Shown here in pieces: positions 23,674 through 33,978 of a stretch of 43,092 nt of DNA. The stretch's first letter is position 1. Each line of letters begins with the position of its first letter. The DNA is from Paenibacillaceae bacterium (GTDB lineage Bacteria > Bacillota > Bacilli > Paenibacillales > CANHGK01). The notes below the pieces were generated by a model, which did no database searches, was not told where the DNA came from, and worked only from the letters and a program-made list of their open reading frames with translations. The position numbers and the translations under genes were made by a program. Location of the stretch: positions 1-43,092 of the forward strand of contig CANHGK010000019.1 in the NCBI GenBank assembly GCA_947460235.1, written 5' to 3'.

Positions 23674-26239
23674 TTACAGCATTGCTCTCCTGATCATTGG
23701 GAGAGTTTTTTTGTTTTAATTTTTCTTGACATTTTGCATGCCATTGAATAAGTAGATTTTTTAGTTCTTCAATACGGATTGGTTTAGAGACATAATCATC
23801 CATGCCTGAAGCTAAACACAATTCACGATCACCTTGCATTGCATTTGCTGTCATCGCAACGATCATTGGTCGATCTTCTTCTGGCAACAATCGAACCAAC
23901 TGCTGCGTCGCTTCAATACCATCCATAATTGGCATTTGCATATCCATAAAAATCACATCGTAATTTTTCATACGCACCGAATCAACAGCCTCTTGTCCAT
24001 TTTCCGAAACATCAGCTTTATAACCCATTTTTTCAAGCACTTTTAAAATTAATTTTTGATTAACCTTGTTATCCTCAGCGATCAAGATCGATAATGGATA
24101 TTTGCTTGAAAGTGTCTCATCTAAAAGTGGTTCAATGAATGGTGTTTGAATTTGCTGCGTTGCTTTCCCGTGTCGAATACCTCGGTCCAAAATATCCCAC
24201 AATACACCCATTTTAATTGGATAGCTCGGAACGGCAATAATTTGTTGTCTCAGTCGGTCGGGCACATCAATTTGCTGTGATGGTTGATCAATACACCAAA
24301 CAATTGGAATCGCTTTTTTTCGTAAATATTCAGTAACTTCGATTGCAAATGGCGCTTGAAGTTCACTATATGCACGATGTGTCATCCAAATAATATCAGG
24401 GTGTGTGATCTCAAGCTCCGTTTGATTCATTATCTCACTGAAACCTTTAACACGTTTGTATTTAGCTCCCCATTGAGCCAACCATATTTGAAGCATATTT
24501 CCCATATCATCATTTGGTTCGACCAATAAAATCTGTTTTTCCGAAGAAAGTAAATATGCGATTTTAGATCCTTCTTGATCTGATTTATCGACGACGAATG
24601 AGAAATGGAATACTGATCCATCACCCAACGTACTCTTCACATCGATTTGACCACCCATAATTTCTACCAAACGTTTACAAATTGCCAATCCCAATCCTGT
24701 ACCACCATATTTACGTGTTGTAGACGAATCGATTTGGGTAAATGTTTGAAATAATCGATCTATTTTGTCTGTAGGAATTCCAACTCCCGTATCGGATACT
24801 GAAATAGAGATTCGATGTTTATTCGCGTTTTCGTGTGGATCCATTTTGACAGTAACTTTCACATTACCACTTTCTGTGAATTTAACTGCGTTTCCTACTA
24901 AGTTAGCTAATATCTGATGCACACGAGTAACATCACCAGACACCAATTGCGGTACATTCGAATCCAATGTATAAATCGTCATCAATTTTTTTTCTGAAGC
25001 TTTTGCACTAAAGAGGTCCAAAACTTCTTCAACGGTGGATTGAATCGAAAACGGACGATTTTCAAGTTCCATTTTTCCAGATTCAATTTTGGAAAAGTCC
25101 AATATATCATTGATAATTGCAAGCAATACATCTCCGCTACCACGAATGGTCTCAACATATTGCCTTTGCTCATCGCTAAGTAGTGTACTTTGTAGCAATG
25201 CCGTCATGCCGATTACACCATTCATTGGTGTGCGAATTTCGTGACTCATTGTTGCTAAAAACTCAGCTTTTGCATTTGATGCAACCTCTGCAGCTTCTTT
25301 TGCTTGGATCAATTCACGCTCATTTCGTTTGCGCGCGGAAATATCCCGTACAAACAAACTGTATAAATATCCACTGCCCCATCGCAATTCCATCATGCTA
25401 AACTCAACTGTAAAATCTTGACCTTTGCGGTTTTTGGCTTGGGTTTCAATTCTCCGATTTAACATGGAGCGGTCACCGCGATCGAACAACGGTTGAATCG
25501 CTGGCAACACTTCGATCAACATAGGACGGGCCATAACTTCGTAATAACTCCAACCGAATAATTTCTCTGCAGGTGGATTCCAATCAGTAACAAACCCTAC
25601 TTCATCAAATACGATAACCGCATCCGGTGCATAGTTAATAATTGTTCGGAACCGATGTTCACTTTCACGCATTTGTGCATACATTCTCTGCGTTTCAGTA
25701 ATATCATGTGCAATCATTAAATAACCTAAAACCGCATCAAACTCATTTTTTTGAACGTTACCGGTAAGAGAAAATGCAAGATTTTTACCGTTCACATCTT
25801 TACCAAACACATTTTGTTTTTCCGTGCTGTTTTTATTTTGAAGCGGTATTATGACGTCTTGGCGAAAGCGATCGCCCGGAAACAGCAAATCTACCGATCG
25901 TCCAATCAATTGTTCCTCGGAATACTGAAAATGTACCAATACCGCTTTGTTGACTTTTTGAATTTCAAACTCTGGTGAGAGAATAAAAATCAAATCGCCG
26001 ATCGATTGAATAAATTGTTCGATCTGTTGATTATTAGAATGCATCATCGCCGTCACGATACTTAACGGCTGCACGGTATTTTCTTTCTCGGGTTTTGTTT
26101 TCCACAAAAAAACTGCGATCGCACTCAAAACGAGAGCATCTGCCCAGAGTTGCCCATCCATGAACCAAATTGCAAATGTACCAATCAGAAAAACAATGCC
26201 CCATTTGAGGTATTCCCGATTCAATAAAACGCTAAGCAT
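23666..26239 (-). CDS. Hybrid sensor histidine kinase (2 TM, 2 PAS, HisKA, ATPase, two receiver-type domains)
   Basis: The 857-aa protein starts with two membrane helices (~11-47) and a very short outer loop. PAS1 follows (~75-182, [18 protein letters not shown]), then PAS2 (~193-302, [20 protein letters not shown]), HisKA with [18 protein letters not shown] (His333) and the ATPase with N box [15 protein letters not shown] and [10 protein letters not shown] first receiver-like domain ([15 protein letters not shown]...) lacks the usual phosphate-site sequence and is probably a pseudo-receiver. The last receiver is complete ([41 protein letters not shown]). It resembles BarA-type kinases but without a built-in Hpt; the free Hpt gene next door probably supplies that step. 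It ends the che-like operon and overlaps the convergent Hpt gene. Confidence 0.9.
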   Translation of the reverse strand: MLSVLLNREYLKWGIVFLIGTFAIWFMDGQLWADALVLSAIAVFLWKTKPEKENTVQPLSIVTAMMHSNNQQIEQFIQSIGDLIFILSPEFEIQKVNKAVLVHFQYSEEQLIGRSVDLLFPGDRFRQDVIIPLQNKNSTEKQNVFGKDVNGKNLAFSLTGNVQKNEFDAVLGYLMIAHDITETQRMYAQMRESEHRFRTIINYAPDAVIVFDEVGFVTDWNPPAEKLFGWSYYEVMARPMLIEVLPAIQPLFDRGDRSMLNRRIETQAKNRKGQDFTVEFSMMELRWGSGYLYSLFVRDISARKRNERELIQAKEAAEVASNAKAEFLATMSHEIRTPMNGVIGMTALLQSTLLSDEQRQYVETIRGSGDVLLAIINDILDFSKIESGKMELENRPFSIQSTVEEVLDLFSAKASEKKLMTIYTLDSNVPQLVSGDVTRVHQILANLVGNAVKFTESGNVKVTVKMDPHENANKHRISISVSDTGVGIPTDKIDRLFQTFTQIDSSTTRKYGGTGLGLAICKRLVEIMGGQIDVKSTLGDGSVFHFSFVVDKSDQEGSKIAYLLSSEKQILLVEPNDDMGNMLQIWLAQWGAKYKRVKGFSEIMNQTELEITHPDIIWMTHRAYSELQAPFAIEVTEYLRKKAIPIVWCIDQPSQQIDVPDRLRQQIIAVPSYPIKMGVLWDILDRGIRHGKATQQIQTPFIEPLLDETLSSKYPLSILIAEDNKVNQKLILKVLEKMGYKADVSENGQEAVDSVRMKNYDVIFMDMQMPIMDGIEATQQLVRLLPEEDRPMIVAMTANAMQGDRELCLASGMDDYVSKPIRIEELKNLLIQWHAKCQEKLKQKNSPNDQESNAVIN
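23684..23712 (+). terminator. Terminator of the Hpt gene, inside the 3' coding end of the kinase gene
   Basis: CTCTCC (23685-23690) pairs with GGAGAG (23700-23705), followed by a run of seven T. It lies within the last codons of the leftward hybrid kinase gene. Confidence 0.75.
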
Positions 26240-26343
26240 TTGATCACCTAACTTTTCTATTTCAATCTAGTTGGATCAGACAAAAGTACCGTGCAACATT
26301 AACGTATCTACTCGTCCATTATTTGTGGACGTGTAATCTTTGA

Positions 26344-26670
26344 TTATTTCTCTAGTACCGCCCATTGTTCAATCTGGCATAACGAAAGAATTTCCGATAT
26401 TGCGCGACTCGATGTTTTGATACTAATATTTGAAACGTTTATTCGCAATCGAGTCAGCCATACGATCAAATGATGCATACAAACATAATCAATTGTTTTA
26501 ATAGCAATTAATGAAATTGTAACTTGAGATACACGAACATCGATGTACTTGTCCAACCAAAAGGAACGCATTGTTTCCAAGTTTTTTTGATTTAGATCGC
26601 CTTCCACTTGAATTAAAAGTGACGAAGGTTGTTGTGACCACAATATCGTTAATTCTCCAATTGCACTCAT
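26344..26670 (-). CDS. Small STAS-like protein in the chemosensory operon
   Basis: The 108-aa protein begins [20 protein letters not shown], then [40 protein letters not shown] and [15 protein letters not shown], the beta-alpha order of a STAS (anti-sigma-antagonist) domain. The usual phospho-acceptor Ser after the central strand (DSxG) is replaced by DYVCMH, so phosphorylation is doubtful. Its ATG overlaps the stop of the MCP gene by 4 bp. Small STAS proteins sit in several proteobacterial che operons. Confidence 0.65.
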   Translation of the reverse strand: MSAIGELTILWSQQPSSLLIQVEGDLNQKNLETMRSFWLDKYIDVRVSQVTISLIAIKTIDYVCMHHLIVWLTRLRINVSNISIKTSSRAISEILSLCQIEQWAVLEK

Positions 26671-28070
26671 TCAAATACATCTACTTGTTTAATCATTTTT
26701 TCTGCTTGTTTGTTCATGCTCTCGCTAGAACTTGCAATTTCTTCAACCAATGATGCATTTTGTTGCGTAACATCGTTTAGTTCAATTACAATACTTCGCA
26801 AACTATTCGCATTCTTAGCTTGTCCACGTAAATTATTTGTAATTTCAACAACTCGATCAACCGTATTCCCTGTGTTGGTAACAATATCACTAAATGATTT
26901 TTTGGTTTCAATCATTAGTTCATTACCCGTTTCTACTTTGCTAATATTTTTTTGAACCAATTGTGCAATATCTTTTGCGAACTCTGCGGACCGACCTGCA
27001 AGATTACGAACTTCCGCTGCAACGACCGCAAATCCTCGTCCTTGGTCTCCCGCACGCGCCGCTTCAACTGCTGCGTTCAATGCGAGCAAATTCGTTTGGA
27101 AAGCAATATCATTAACTTTACTGATGATCTCTGAAATTGAACGATTTGATTCGGTAATTTCACGCATTGCATTCATCATTTCGGCAACGACATGATTTCC
27201 TTTTTTGACGATTTCTAGGGTTTGTCTAGAAATATTTTCTGATTGATCGGCAACTTGAACCGATTGATCCAACGTCGATGTCATCCGTTCAACAGTGCTG
27301 AAGACGCCATCTAATTGAGCGGCTTGTTCTTGGGTTCGAACAGATAAATCTTGGTTGCCTTGAGAGATTTCAGAAGTGCTTAGTGATACAGATATCGCGG
27401 AGTCTTTAATTTGATCGACTGCTCGACGAATAATTTTGAACATAAGGAATGCAAGATATATGCCGCCAAGAATGATCAGCACAAACATAATCAGTGTAAT
27501 CGAGATCGCTTGTTGATTTTTTTCTCCAATAGCATTTGTTGCATCTTCAAATTCCTTTTGGAATGAAGCGATTAATTTTTCAGTCAACTGAAATAATTTG
27601 ATTTTGTACTGATCGGATTGATCATCAATCTCACGGTATTGTAATTTCAAATTGATCTCGGATAATGTATTTTGTTTATTATAAATTTCAACCACAGAAT
27701 CAAAAATATTAATATAATTATTTGCTTCTTTTTGAATTTGCGATAGCAGTGCGTTTTCTTCTTCGGTAATTGTGTATTGACGTAACTCATTGACCAACGT
27801 GTTTAGTGTTTCCGATGATTTACGGTGTTCGTTAATGACTTCTGAATTATTGTTAATGATTAAATCCGCTTGGTTACTATAAACCACACCAATTTGTGAG
27901 CGAAAGTCTATCGCCAATTTTTGAGCTTGTACACGATGAACTTGTATATCTGAATCATTTTTTATTTGGTAAACAATTACTAGCAAAATAGAAAACGCCA
28001 ATGAAATTGCAACACCTAAAATCAAAAGACCTGTGAATATTTGTTTTTTTAATTTGGTTTGATTTTTCAA
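26667..28070 (-). CDS. Transmembrane methyl-accepting chemotaxis protein, HAMP-less, Tsr-class (36H) signalling domain
   Basis: The 467-aa protein has a first membrane helix ([20 protein letters not shown]), a ~150-residue helical outer domain like 4HB_MCP, a second helix ([20 protein letters not shown]) and then, within ~20 residues, the signalling coiled coil starting [24 protein letters not shown] domain does not fit in between. The hairpin tip is [20 protein letters not shown] followed by [17 protein letters not shown]. From ISxGN to RAG the length equals that of E. coli Tsr (36 heptads). No C-terminal NWETF-type tether is present. Start: TTG 28070 with AAGGAGG 7 bp upstream; the longer in-frame start would overlap cheW. 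Confidence 0.9.
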   Translation of the reverse strand: MKNQTKLKKQIFTGLLILGVAISLAFSILLVIVYQIKNDSDIQVHRVQAQKLAIDFRSQIGVVYSNQADLIINNNSEVINEHRKSSETLNTLVNELRQYTITEEENALLSQIQKEANNYINIFDSVVEIYNKQNTLSEINLKLQYREIDDQSDQYKIKLFQLTEKLIASFQKEFEDATNAIGEKNQQAISITLIMFVLIILGGIYLAFLMFKIIRRAVDQIKDSAISVSLSTSEISQGNQDLSVRTQEQAAQLDGVFSTVERMTSTLDQSVQVADQSENISRQTLEIVKKGNHVVAEMMNAMREITESNRSISEIISKVNDIAFQTNLLALNAAVEAARAGDQGRGFAVVAAEVRNLAGRSAEFAKDIAQLVQKNISKVETGNELMIETKKSFSDIVTNTGNTVDRVVEITNNLRGQAKNANSLRSIVIELNDVTQQNASLVEEIASSSESMNKQAEKMIKQVDVFE

Positions 28071-28101
28071 CGTTTTGCCCTCCTTGGCGTAATCAGTTGA
28101 T

Positions 28102-28572
28102 TTACATTGAAATAAGTTGATCTGAATCAAATAAAAATACAATTTGTGATGTCGCTTTACCGATTCCTTTGATATGACGGGTACGGACTTCCTCTGCAAA
28201 CTCTTGATCGATCACTTGGATATCTTGTTCTTTGAAGGTCACAATATCGGATACTCTGTCCACAATTACGCCAATGGTTTTGCGTTGATATTCAATGATA
28301 ATGACAATCGTATATGCATCGTAATCTGCACGTGGCATGTTAAATTTACTGCGCATATCGATCAGTGGAATAATTTTACCGCGAAAGTTAATAACCCCTT
28401 CCACGATTGGATTCGCATTATAAATTTTTGTTGGTTTACTATATCGAATAATCTCTTGCACAAGCAAAATATCAATCCCATACATCTCTTCGCCAATTTG
28501 ACACGTCACAAATTGGTTGTTACCTGTCAAGTTCTTGATTTGGGTGCTCAATTGATCCTCATTTGGATGCAT
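28102..28572 (-). CDS. cheW: Chemotaxis coupling protein CheW
   Basis: The 156-aa protein has the CheW double SH3-like fold: [59 protein letters not shown] and [15 protein letters not shown]. It bridges receptor and CheA in the array. AAGGAGG precedes ATG 28572. It lies between cheB and the MCP gene; a 31-bp gap to the MCP start indicates co-transcription. Confidence 0.93.
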   Translation of the reverse strand: MHPNEDQLSTQIKNLTGNNQFVTCQIGEEMYGIDILLVQEIIRYSKPTKIYNANPIVEGVINFRGKIIPLIDMRSKFNMPRADYDAYTIVIIIEYQRKTIGVIVDRVSDIVTFKEQDIQVIDQEFAEEVRTRHIKGIGKATSQIVFLFDSDQLISM

Positions 28573-28625
28573 TGAAATCGCCTCCTTGCGACGGGTTTCC
28601 TAGTTTTCAAACTCACTTGCATTGT

Positions 28626-29705
28626 TTATCGTTGTGAGGAAAATGCACGTTGTACAATCGCTCTACCAATTTGATCAATATGGTACACTTGACTAGCGGC
28701 ACCAATTTCGATTGCGCGACCTGGCATTCCAAATACCATAGAACTTGCTTTATCTTGTGCAACCGTGAAGGCTCCACGTTCGAACATGTTTCGCAAACCC
28801 GCTGCTCCATCTTCGCCCATTCCAGTCAAGATTACCCCAATCCCTTTATTTCCGGCAGCCATTGCAACCGCATTAAATGCGTAATCGATGGATGGTCGGT
28901 GATGGTTGATTGGATCGCCTTGTTCAATTCGGATCATATATTCACCATTGCGATTTTTTTCGATCGATGTGTGATAATCACCTGGCGCTACATAACAGAA
29001 CCCATCTTTCATTACTTCTCGGTCTTCTGCCACTTTACATTTTAATTGCGAATGGTTTGAAAGTTCATTTGCATATGGACCAGTAAACGCACCAGGCATG
29101 TGCATCACGACCAATACCGGAGGCATTTGACCAGGGAATTGTGCGACAACTTTTTTCACAGCAATCGTACCACCGGTTGACGCACCGATAACAACGACTT
29201 GTTGTGACGTAGTTTGATTGAATACTTGTACTTGTGTTGTTACCTGAGTTTGCGGCTTCATCTCTGCATTTCTCAAGTTTCGGCGAAGTTCAGCAATATT
29301 CACATCTGCTGCAGTCCGCACTTTACGCATAATGATCGAATGAATTGATTCTAGATTTGAACCCGTACGCACGGTCGGTTTTTCGATAAAATCAACCGCA
29401 CCTAGTTCCAAAGCACGCATGGCAATATCGCTGCCTTGTTTTGCAAGCGTACTAATGATAACAACTGGAATCGGGAATGTGGTCATTAATTTTTTTAAGA
29501 ACGTCAAGCCGTCCATAACTGGCATCTCAATATCCAACGTGATGACATCCGGTTTCAACAGTTGAATTTGTTTTACCGCTTCCAATGGATCTGCAGCCGA
29601 GCCTACAATTTGAATCATTGGATCCTGACTCAAAATATTTGCAAGAATATCCCTCACAAGTTGTGAATCATCAACAATTAATACTTTAACTAGTCTTGCC
29701 AACAT
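28626..29705 (-). CDS. cheB: Chemotaxis protein-glutamate methylesterase CheB
   Basis: The 359-aa protein has a receiver (VLIVDDSQLVRDILA; DVITLDIEMPVMDGL with Asp58), a linker, and the methylesterase domain with catalytic Ser in VVVIGASTGGT, His in VVMHMPGAFTG and Asp in LTGMGEDGAAGL. It removes methyl groups from, and deamidates, receptors after phosphorylation by CheA. Start: ATG 29705, AGGAGG 10 bp upstream; TTG 29711 in the same frame is an alternative. Its start overlaps the end of cheD. The methyltransferase CheR that normally opposes it is not in this window. Confidence 0.93.
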   Translation of the reverse strand: MLARLVKVLIVDDSQLVRDILANILSQDPMIQIVGSAADPLEAVKQIQLLKPDVITLDIEMPVMDGLTFLKKLMTTFPIPVVIISTLAKQGSDIAMRALELGAVDFIEKPTVRTGSNLESIHSIIMRKVRTAADVNIAELRRNLRNAEMKPQTQVTTQVQVFNQTTSQQVVVIGASTGGTIAVKKVVAQFPGQMPPVLVVMHMPGAFTGPYANELSNHSQLKCKVAEDREVMKDGFCYVAPGDYHTSIEKNRNGEYMIRIEQGDPINHHRPSIDYAFNAVAMAAGNKGIGVILTGMGEDGAAGLRNMFERGAFTVAQDKASSMVFGMPGRAIEIGAASQVYHIDQIGRAIVQRAFSSQR

Positions 29706-30264
29706 CTCCAATAGTCCTCCTCGTTCGTTCCACCCCGACTGGTTTATCTATTTCCACCGGTTCTCTACCATCATATTTTTCAATCGTACGTACTTCTACA
29801 TGAAATGTATCTGGAAACATAAAGATCCTTCTTCCAATGAAACCGCCTGTCTGGTCTACCAATACTGGAATTCGGTGCATTTCCAAATACGCCTTTGCGA
29901 ACCGAACATTTTGCTCTGATATTTGCGACGAAGACTTATCCATAATCCGACCACCGCCAAAAATCTTAGCTTCTAATTTATTGGGATTTGCTCCTTGTTG
30001 AACCATTTTTTGAATCATATAATCCAATGCAAAGTAACCGTATCTGCCATCATTCATTTGAGTTATCGACTGCAGATCGTTTTTCCATGGAAGCATATAA
30101 TGATTCATCCCAGAAATTCCAGCTATTGAATCTCGTAAGCAAACAGCAACGCAAGAACCTAATAAAGTACTTATCAAAATTGATTGGTCTTTCGTTACGT
30201 AAAATTCACCAGCAAAAATATCATAAGATACTCGTTCATACTTTGGATGAAACGTCCTCATCAT
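29686..30264 (-). CDS. cheD: Chemoreceptor glutamine deamidase CheD
   Basis: The 192-aa protein has FYVTKDQSILISTLLGSCVA with catalytic Cys38, GMNHYMLP with catalytic His55, the conserved AKIFGGGRIM, and NVRFAKAYLEMHRIPVLVDQ, typical of CheD. It deamidates receptor glutamines. The ATG at 30264 has AAGGTG about 8 bp upstream; the GTG at 30285 is less likely. At ~190 aa it is longer than Bacillus CheD (~165 aa), as in proteobacterial copies. Its 3' end overlaps cheB. No cheC is present. Confidence 0.92.
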   Translation of the reverse strand: MMRTFHPKYERVSYDIFAGEFYVTKDQSILISTLLGSCVAVCLRDSIAGISGMNHYMLPWKNDLQSITQMNDGRYGYFALDYMIQKMVQQGANPNKLEAKIFGGGRIMDKSSSQISEQNVRFAKAYLEMHRIPVLVDQTGGFIGRRIFMFPDTFHVEVRTIEKYDGREPVEIDKPVGVERTRRTIGDVGKTS

Positions 30265-30302
30265 GGCGATATCACCTTCTTCCACGCCTCTAAGAATATC
30301 GT

Positions 30303-32489
30303 CTACATCATAAAACTATTCATGTGAAACTTAGAGGTTCTGAACACGTAAGAAACATCAATGATGGTAACCACTTGACCGTCCCCCATAATGGTCGCAC
30401 CCGCTACACCATCAATACTTCCTGCATTCTCTTTAATACTGCGAATAACAACTTGTTCTTGACCAATAATATGATCTACATGAAGTGCCATTTTTTTAAC
30501 GCCTTCACGCAATATTATCAGAATCCCATCCGATTTATTGCGATTTTTCGAATAAATCCCAAACACATCACTCATGCGGATATATGGAATAAATTCATCT
30601 CGGATTTGTACGATTGTCCCTTGATTCTCAATTGACTTAATCATCGATGGAACAGGACGCATCAATTCAACAACGTTTGTTAATGGCAAAATGAAACGGT
30701 CTTCCGCAACTTGAATCATCATGCCATCGATAATTGCTAATGTAAGCGGTAATTTGATTTGGAAAGTTGTACCCTTACCAAGTTCAGAGAACACTTCAAC
30801 TTCGCCGCGCATTTTTTGAATATTCGTCAATACGACATCGAGTCCCACACCGCGACCGGATAGATCAGTAATTTGTTTCGCTGTTGAAAATCCCGGTCTG
30901 AACAGTAAACGGTACACTTCTTGTTCCGAAAGTTTTTGACTTGGTTGAATTAATCCTTTTTCGACCGCTTTGTTAATCACGGCTTTTTGATTAATTCCAC
31001 GTCCGTCCTCAGAAATTTCGATGATAATAAAACCTTCTTGATGATAGGCTCGAAGCGTTATTTTTCCTACCGGATCTTTCCCAGCAGCATGACGTTCTTC
31101 CGGCGTGTCCATCCCATGGTCAATGGCATTTCGAATAATATGTTTAAGTGGGTCGGTCATTTGTTCGATGACGTTTTTGTCGACTTCCGTTTCCTTACCT
31201 TCAAGATACACTTCAACTCGCTTACCGGTTTCTTTCTCTAGGTCGCGAATCATGCGTTGGTACCTCGAAAACAAACCAGCAATCGGGATCATCGTTGTTT
31301 TCATGACTTCTTCTTGCAAATAGCGAATGATTTTATCTACTTCTTGGAAAGCATTTGAGAGTTCCGTATTTTGTCGACGCTCACCGGTCAAGCGATATAC
31401 CAATTCTTTAACACGCGATTGCGAAATGACGACTTCTGCCACATAGTTGAGCATTTGTTCTAATTTCGCCGTATCCACTCGAATCGTTTCGCTGGATGTA
31501 AGCATCTTTTTATTTTCGCTATTGCCATCATTTTCTTTTGAATCTTTCGGTTCTTTTATTGGAATTTTTGGAACGTCCTGTGATGGTGAACTCGTCCAAT
31601 CATCTTCCAACCAAAGTTCAACCGTAGAATTCGTATTCGTAACAGCCGTTTGTTTCATCGGAACATGCAATTCTACGACGGAATCGCCAACCGTAATTTT
31701 AGGGGCTGGAGCAAACGCAGATTCTACCGAATCATATGTAGCAGTTCGATTGTATACAATTTGATTTTCATCTTTGACAAAAAGGAACACGGTATCGAAA
31801 TCAGATTCCGAGGAAGCGCTTTCTAACCATATTTGCCAAGAAACATAAATTTGTTCAGGATCCAATTCTTCTAATGTTGGTAACTGAGATTGATCCATTA
31901 CGATTCGTTTCACTTGACCTAAACCTTCCAACTCCATGATTAACATGAGTGGGTCTGTACCATTTTCAAACAATGTCGGTTGAAACTTCATCTCAATGTG
32001 TACATATGGAAATGCAGCCTGATTAGACCACGGATTATCGTTGAACGATTCTTCCGCAGTTTCAATCACTTCTTCTACTTTCGCATTCGCACGAGCTTTG
32101 CGCTTCTTTTTCCCGCCATTCAACACTTTCTCGCTGTTTACGATCATTTCTTCACAACGTTGTTGGAATGATCCTGCATCGAGGTCTCCACTTTCAATAA
32201 TACTCCGAAATAAATCTGCTGAAGCAATCAACAGATGAAACATATCCTCATTAAATGCAACTTTACCTTGACGGACGCGATCTAAAATATCTTCGAGATG
32301 ATGTGCGACCCGGTTGATCCGGTCAAACCCCATCAAACCCGCGCCACCTTTAATGGTATGCATCGCGCGAAAAACTTCATTAATTAATTCTTCGTCATCC
32401 GGGTCATCTTTCAAGGCGAACAGCCCTTCTTCTAGAAGACGAAGATTATCGTCCGTTTCTTCAAGAAACGTCTGAATCAACTCATCCAT
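30303..32489 (-). CDS. cheA: Chemotaxis histidine kinase CheA
   Basis: The 728-aa protein has P1 with FRAMHTIKGGAGLMG (phospho-acceptor His44), a long variable middle region (~120-330) that includes an acidic, Ser-rich linker and no clear P2, P3 dimerisation (IRVDTAKLEQMLNYVAEVVI), P4 ATPase (LKHIIRNAIDHGMDTPEER; EDGRGINQKAV; GRGVGLDVVLTNIQKMRGEV) and P5, the CheW-like domain (LPLTNVVELMRPVP; ALHVDHIIGQEQVVIRS). It phosphorylates CheY and CheB. It is followed by cheD after ~38 bp and preceded by cheY after 13 bp. Confidence 0.95.
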   Translation of the reverse strand: MDELIQTFLEETDDNLRLLEEGLFALKDDPDDEELINEVFRAMHTIKGGAGLMGFDRINRVAHHLEDILDRVRQGKVAFNEDMFHLLIASADLFRSIIESGDLDAGSFQQRCEEMIVNSEKVLNGGKKKRKARANAKVEEVIETAEESFNDNPWSNQAAFPYVHIEMKFQPTLFENGTDPLMLIMELEGLGQVKRIVMDQSQLPTLEELDPEQIYVSWQIWLESASSESDFDTVFLFVKDENQIVYNRTATYDSVESAFAPAPKITVGDSVVELHVPMKQTAVTNTNSTVELWLEDDWTSSPSQDVPKIPIKEPKDSKENDGNSENKKMLTSSETIRVDTAKLEQMLNYVAEVVISQSRVKELVYRLTGERRQNTELSNAFQEVDKIIRYLQEEVMKTTMIPIAGLFSRYQRMIRDLEKETGKRVEVYLEGKETEVDKNVIEQMTDPLKHIIRNAIDHGMDTPEERHAAGKDPVGKITLRAYHQEGFIIIEISEDGRGINQKAVINKAVEKGLIQPSQKLSEQEVYRLLFRPGFSTAKQITDLSGRGVGLDVVLTNIQKMRGEVEVFSELGKGTTFQIKLPLTLAIIDGMMIQVAEDRFILPLTNVVELMRPVPSMIKSIENQGTIVQIRDEFIPYIRMSDVFGIYSKNRNKSDGILIILREGVKKMALHVDHIIGQEQVVIRSIKENAGSIDGVAGATIMGDGQVVTIIDVSYVFRTSKFHMNSFMM

Positions 32490-32502
32490 GACTGTACCCC
32501 CT

Positions 32503-32886
32503 CTATTTCACGAATTTACGAACGACACCGATTAAAGACTCCGCTGTATACGGCTTTACGATCCAACCAGCAGCTCCCGCCTTCTTGCCTTCCATCTTCT
32601 TCTCATCTTGAGACTCTGTCGAAAGAACAACAATCGGAATAAACTTGAATTGATCTAACTGTTTCACCGCTTTAATAAAACTAATGCCATCCATACGTGG
32701 CATATTGATATCGGTAATGATCATCGAAGGCTTTCGCGATTGTCCGATCATCTCATTTAATCTGTCAATCCCAAATTGCCCGTCTTCCGCAGCCACGACC
32801 TCATAACCCTCTTTGCTTAATGTAAACGTAAGGGAAGTTCGAATTGTTTTGGAATCATCAACAATTAAAATCGTCTTGTTACTCAT
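32503..32886 (-). CDS. cheY: Response regulator CheY
   Basis: The 127-aa single receiver has ILIVDDSKTIRTSLT, MIITDINMPRMDGISF with phospho-acceptor Asp59, VVLSTES (switch Thr/Ser) and WIVKPY with Lys111. The AGAAGWIVKPY end is like that of CheY in proteobacterial alternative che clusters. It lies 13 bp upstream of cheA in the same operon. It could act on a flagellar switch or another output; no flagellar gene is in the window. Confidence 0.88.
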   Translation of the reverse strand: MSNKTILIVDDSKTIRTSLTFTLSKEGYEVVAAEDGQFGIDRLNEMIGQSRKPSMIITDINMPRMDGISFIKAVKQLDQFKFIPIVVLSTESQDEKKMEGKKAGAAGWIVKPYTAESLIGVVRKFVK

Positions 32887-32899
32887 GTATGCACCTCAT

Positions 32900-33949
32900 T
32901 TATGCAGTAATCATTTGTGTGCCTGAACGTTGTAACCAATGAACTAAAACATCGCTAGGAGACTCTAAGCGAAATGCAATCCCTTTTTGCTCACATGATT
33001 TTGCTAATGAAAGTAATAACTGTATGCCTGAGGCATCAATATCTAGCACATTACTTCCGTCAACAACCACCGTTCCGCTTTGTTTTTCAAAAACAGATGA
33101 CACTTGTTCCAAGATTAAGCGTTGCTCCGATTTGACCGCATAAATCGTCAAACTATCTGCAAGTTTAACATAAATATAATCGTTCGCACGTTCAACAAGT
33201 GTATCCGGTTCATCAAATAATATAATTTCACCCTCATTTGATCCGACCGAAAGTTCAATTTCACCGACAATTTGTTGCGCGTATTGTCGTTCGTAAACGC
33301 TACGAAGTCGTTTCATCAACGGTTCCAATTCTTGGATGACTGCTTGATCGAATGTTTCACGTTGGTGCACATCGACATTCGGCTGTTTCATATCAATGAC
33401 CATTTTCAGTTGAGCAATCTTTTTGCGGCCATCAATGAGTACCGCCTGCATATCAGCAAATCGCAAATCCATTTCTGGCCATGCACGATAAAATTCTTGC
33501 GTATTTTCCCAACCGGTAAATACCGTTTGCCACAGTTCTAGTTCTGCAGCCATCTTATCGATGCTTTTGGTTACAATTGAAATAAGTACATCAACCGATC
33601 GCACAAAAGGATATACTACAAAATCCTCCAAAACTTCATCACTGATGGTAACGCCACGAGTCCAAGGATGGTTTTCACGACTGCGCTCCAGAAAGGATTG
33701 AACATGTTCGACGTGTTGTTTCAATAGATCATGCAATTGCGCTCGTTCAATTGCTTCGCGCAACTGTTCGTATTCTTGATCCGTCAATTGCGTGCCAAAT
33801 TGGGATCTAGATTCCAACAACAACATACTGTCTAACCAATCTTCATAAAACTGATCCATTTGATTCGACCATGAAGATGTCCATTTTTGAAAAACATCGA
33901 TTGCTTGCACTACAAGTTGTCTTCTCGATTGATCCCAAATCATATTCAC
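32900..33949 (-). CDS. Unknown helical domain fused to a C-terminal STAS domain
   Basis: The 349-aa protein has ~250 residues of amphipathic helix rich in Trp, Gln and Glu (KWTSSWSNQMDQFYEDWLDS; LELWQTVFTGWENTQEFYRA; LEPLMKRLRSVYERQYAQQI). A C-terminal STAS domain follows, with TVVVDGSNVLDIDASGIQLL and LRLESPSDVL-like RLESPSDVLVHWLQRSG. The acceptor Ser sits in DASG, so phosphorylation is possible, unlike in the small STAS-like protein downstream. I do not recognise the N-terminal part. It lies between the soluble MCP-like protein and cheY in one operon (29 bp and 13 bp gaps), so it probably acts with them. Confidence 0.75.
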   Translation of the reverse strand: MNMIWDQSRRQLVVQAIDVFQKWTSSWSNQMDQFYEDWLDSMLLLESRSQFGTQLTDQEYEQLREAIERAQLHDLLKQHVEHVQSFLERSRENHPWTRGVTISDEVLEDFVVYPFVRSVDVLISIVTKSIDKMAAELELWQTVFTGWENTQEFYRAWPEMDLRFADMQAVLIDGRKKIAQLKMVIDMKQPNVDVHQRETFDQAVIQELEPLMKRLRSVYERQYAQQIVGEIELSVGSNEGEIILFDEPDTLVERANDYIYVKLADSLTIYAVKSEQRLILEQVSSVFEKQSGTVVVDGSNVLDIDASGIQLLLSLAKSCEQKGIAFRLESPSDVLVHWLQRSGTQMITA

Positions 33950-33978
33950 GTCCGAACCCCTTTCAAGCGTGTAAAATA

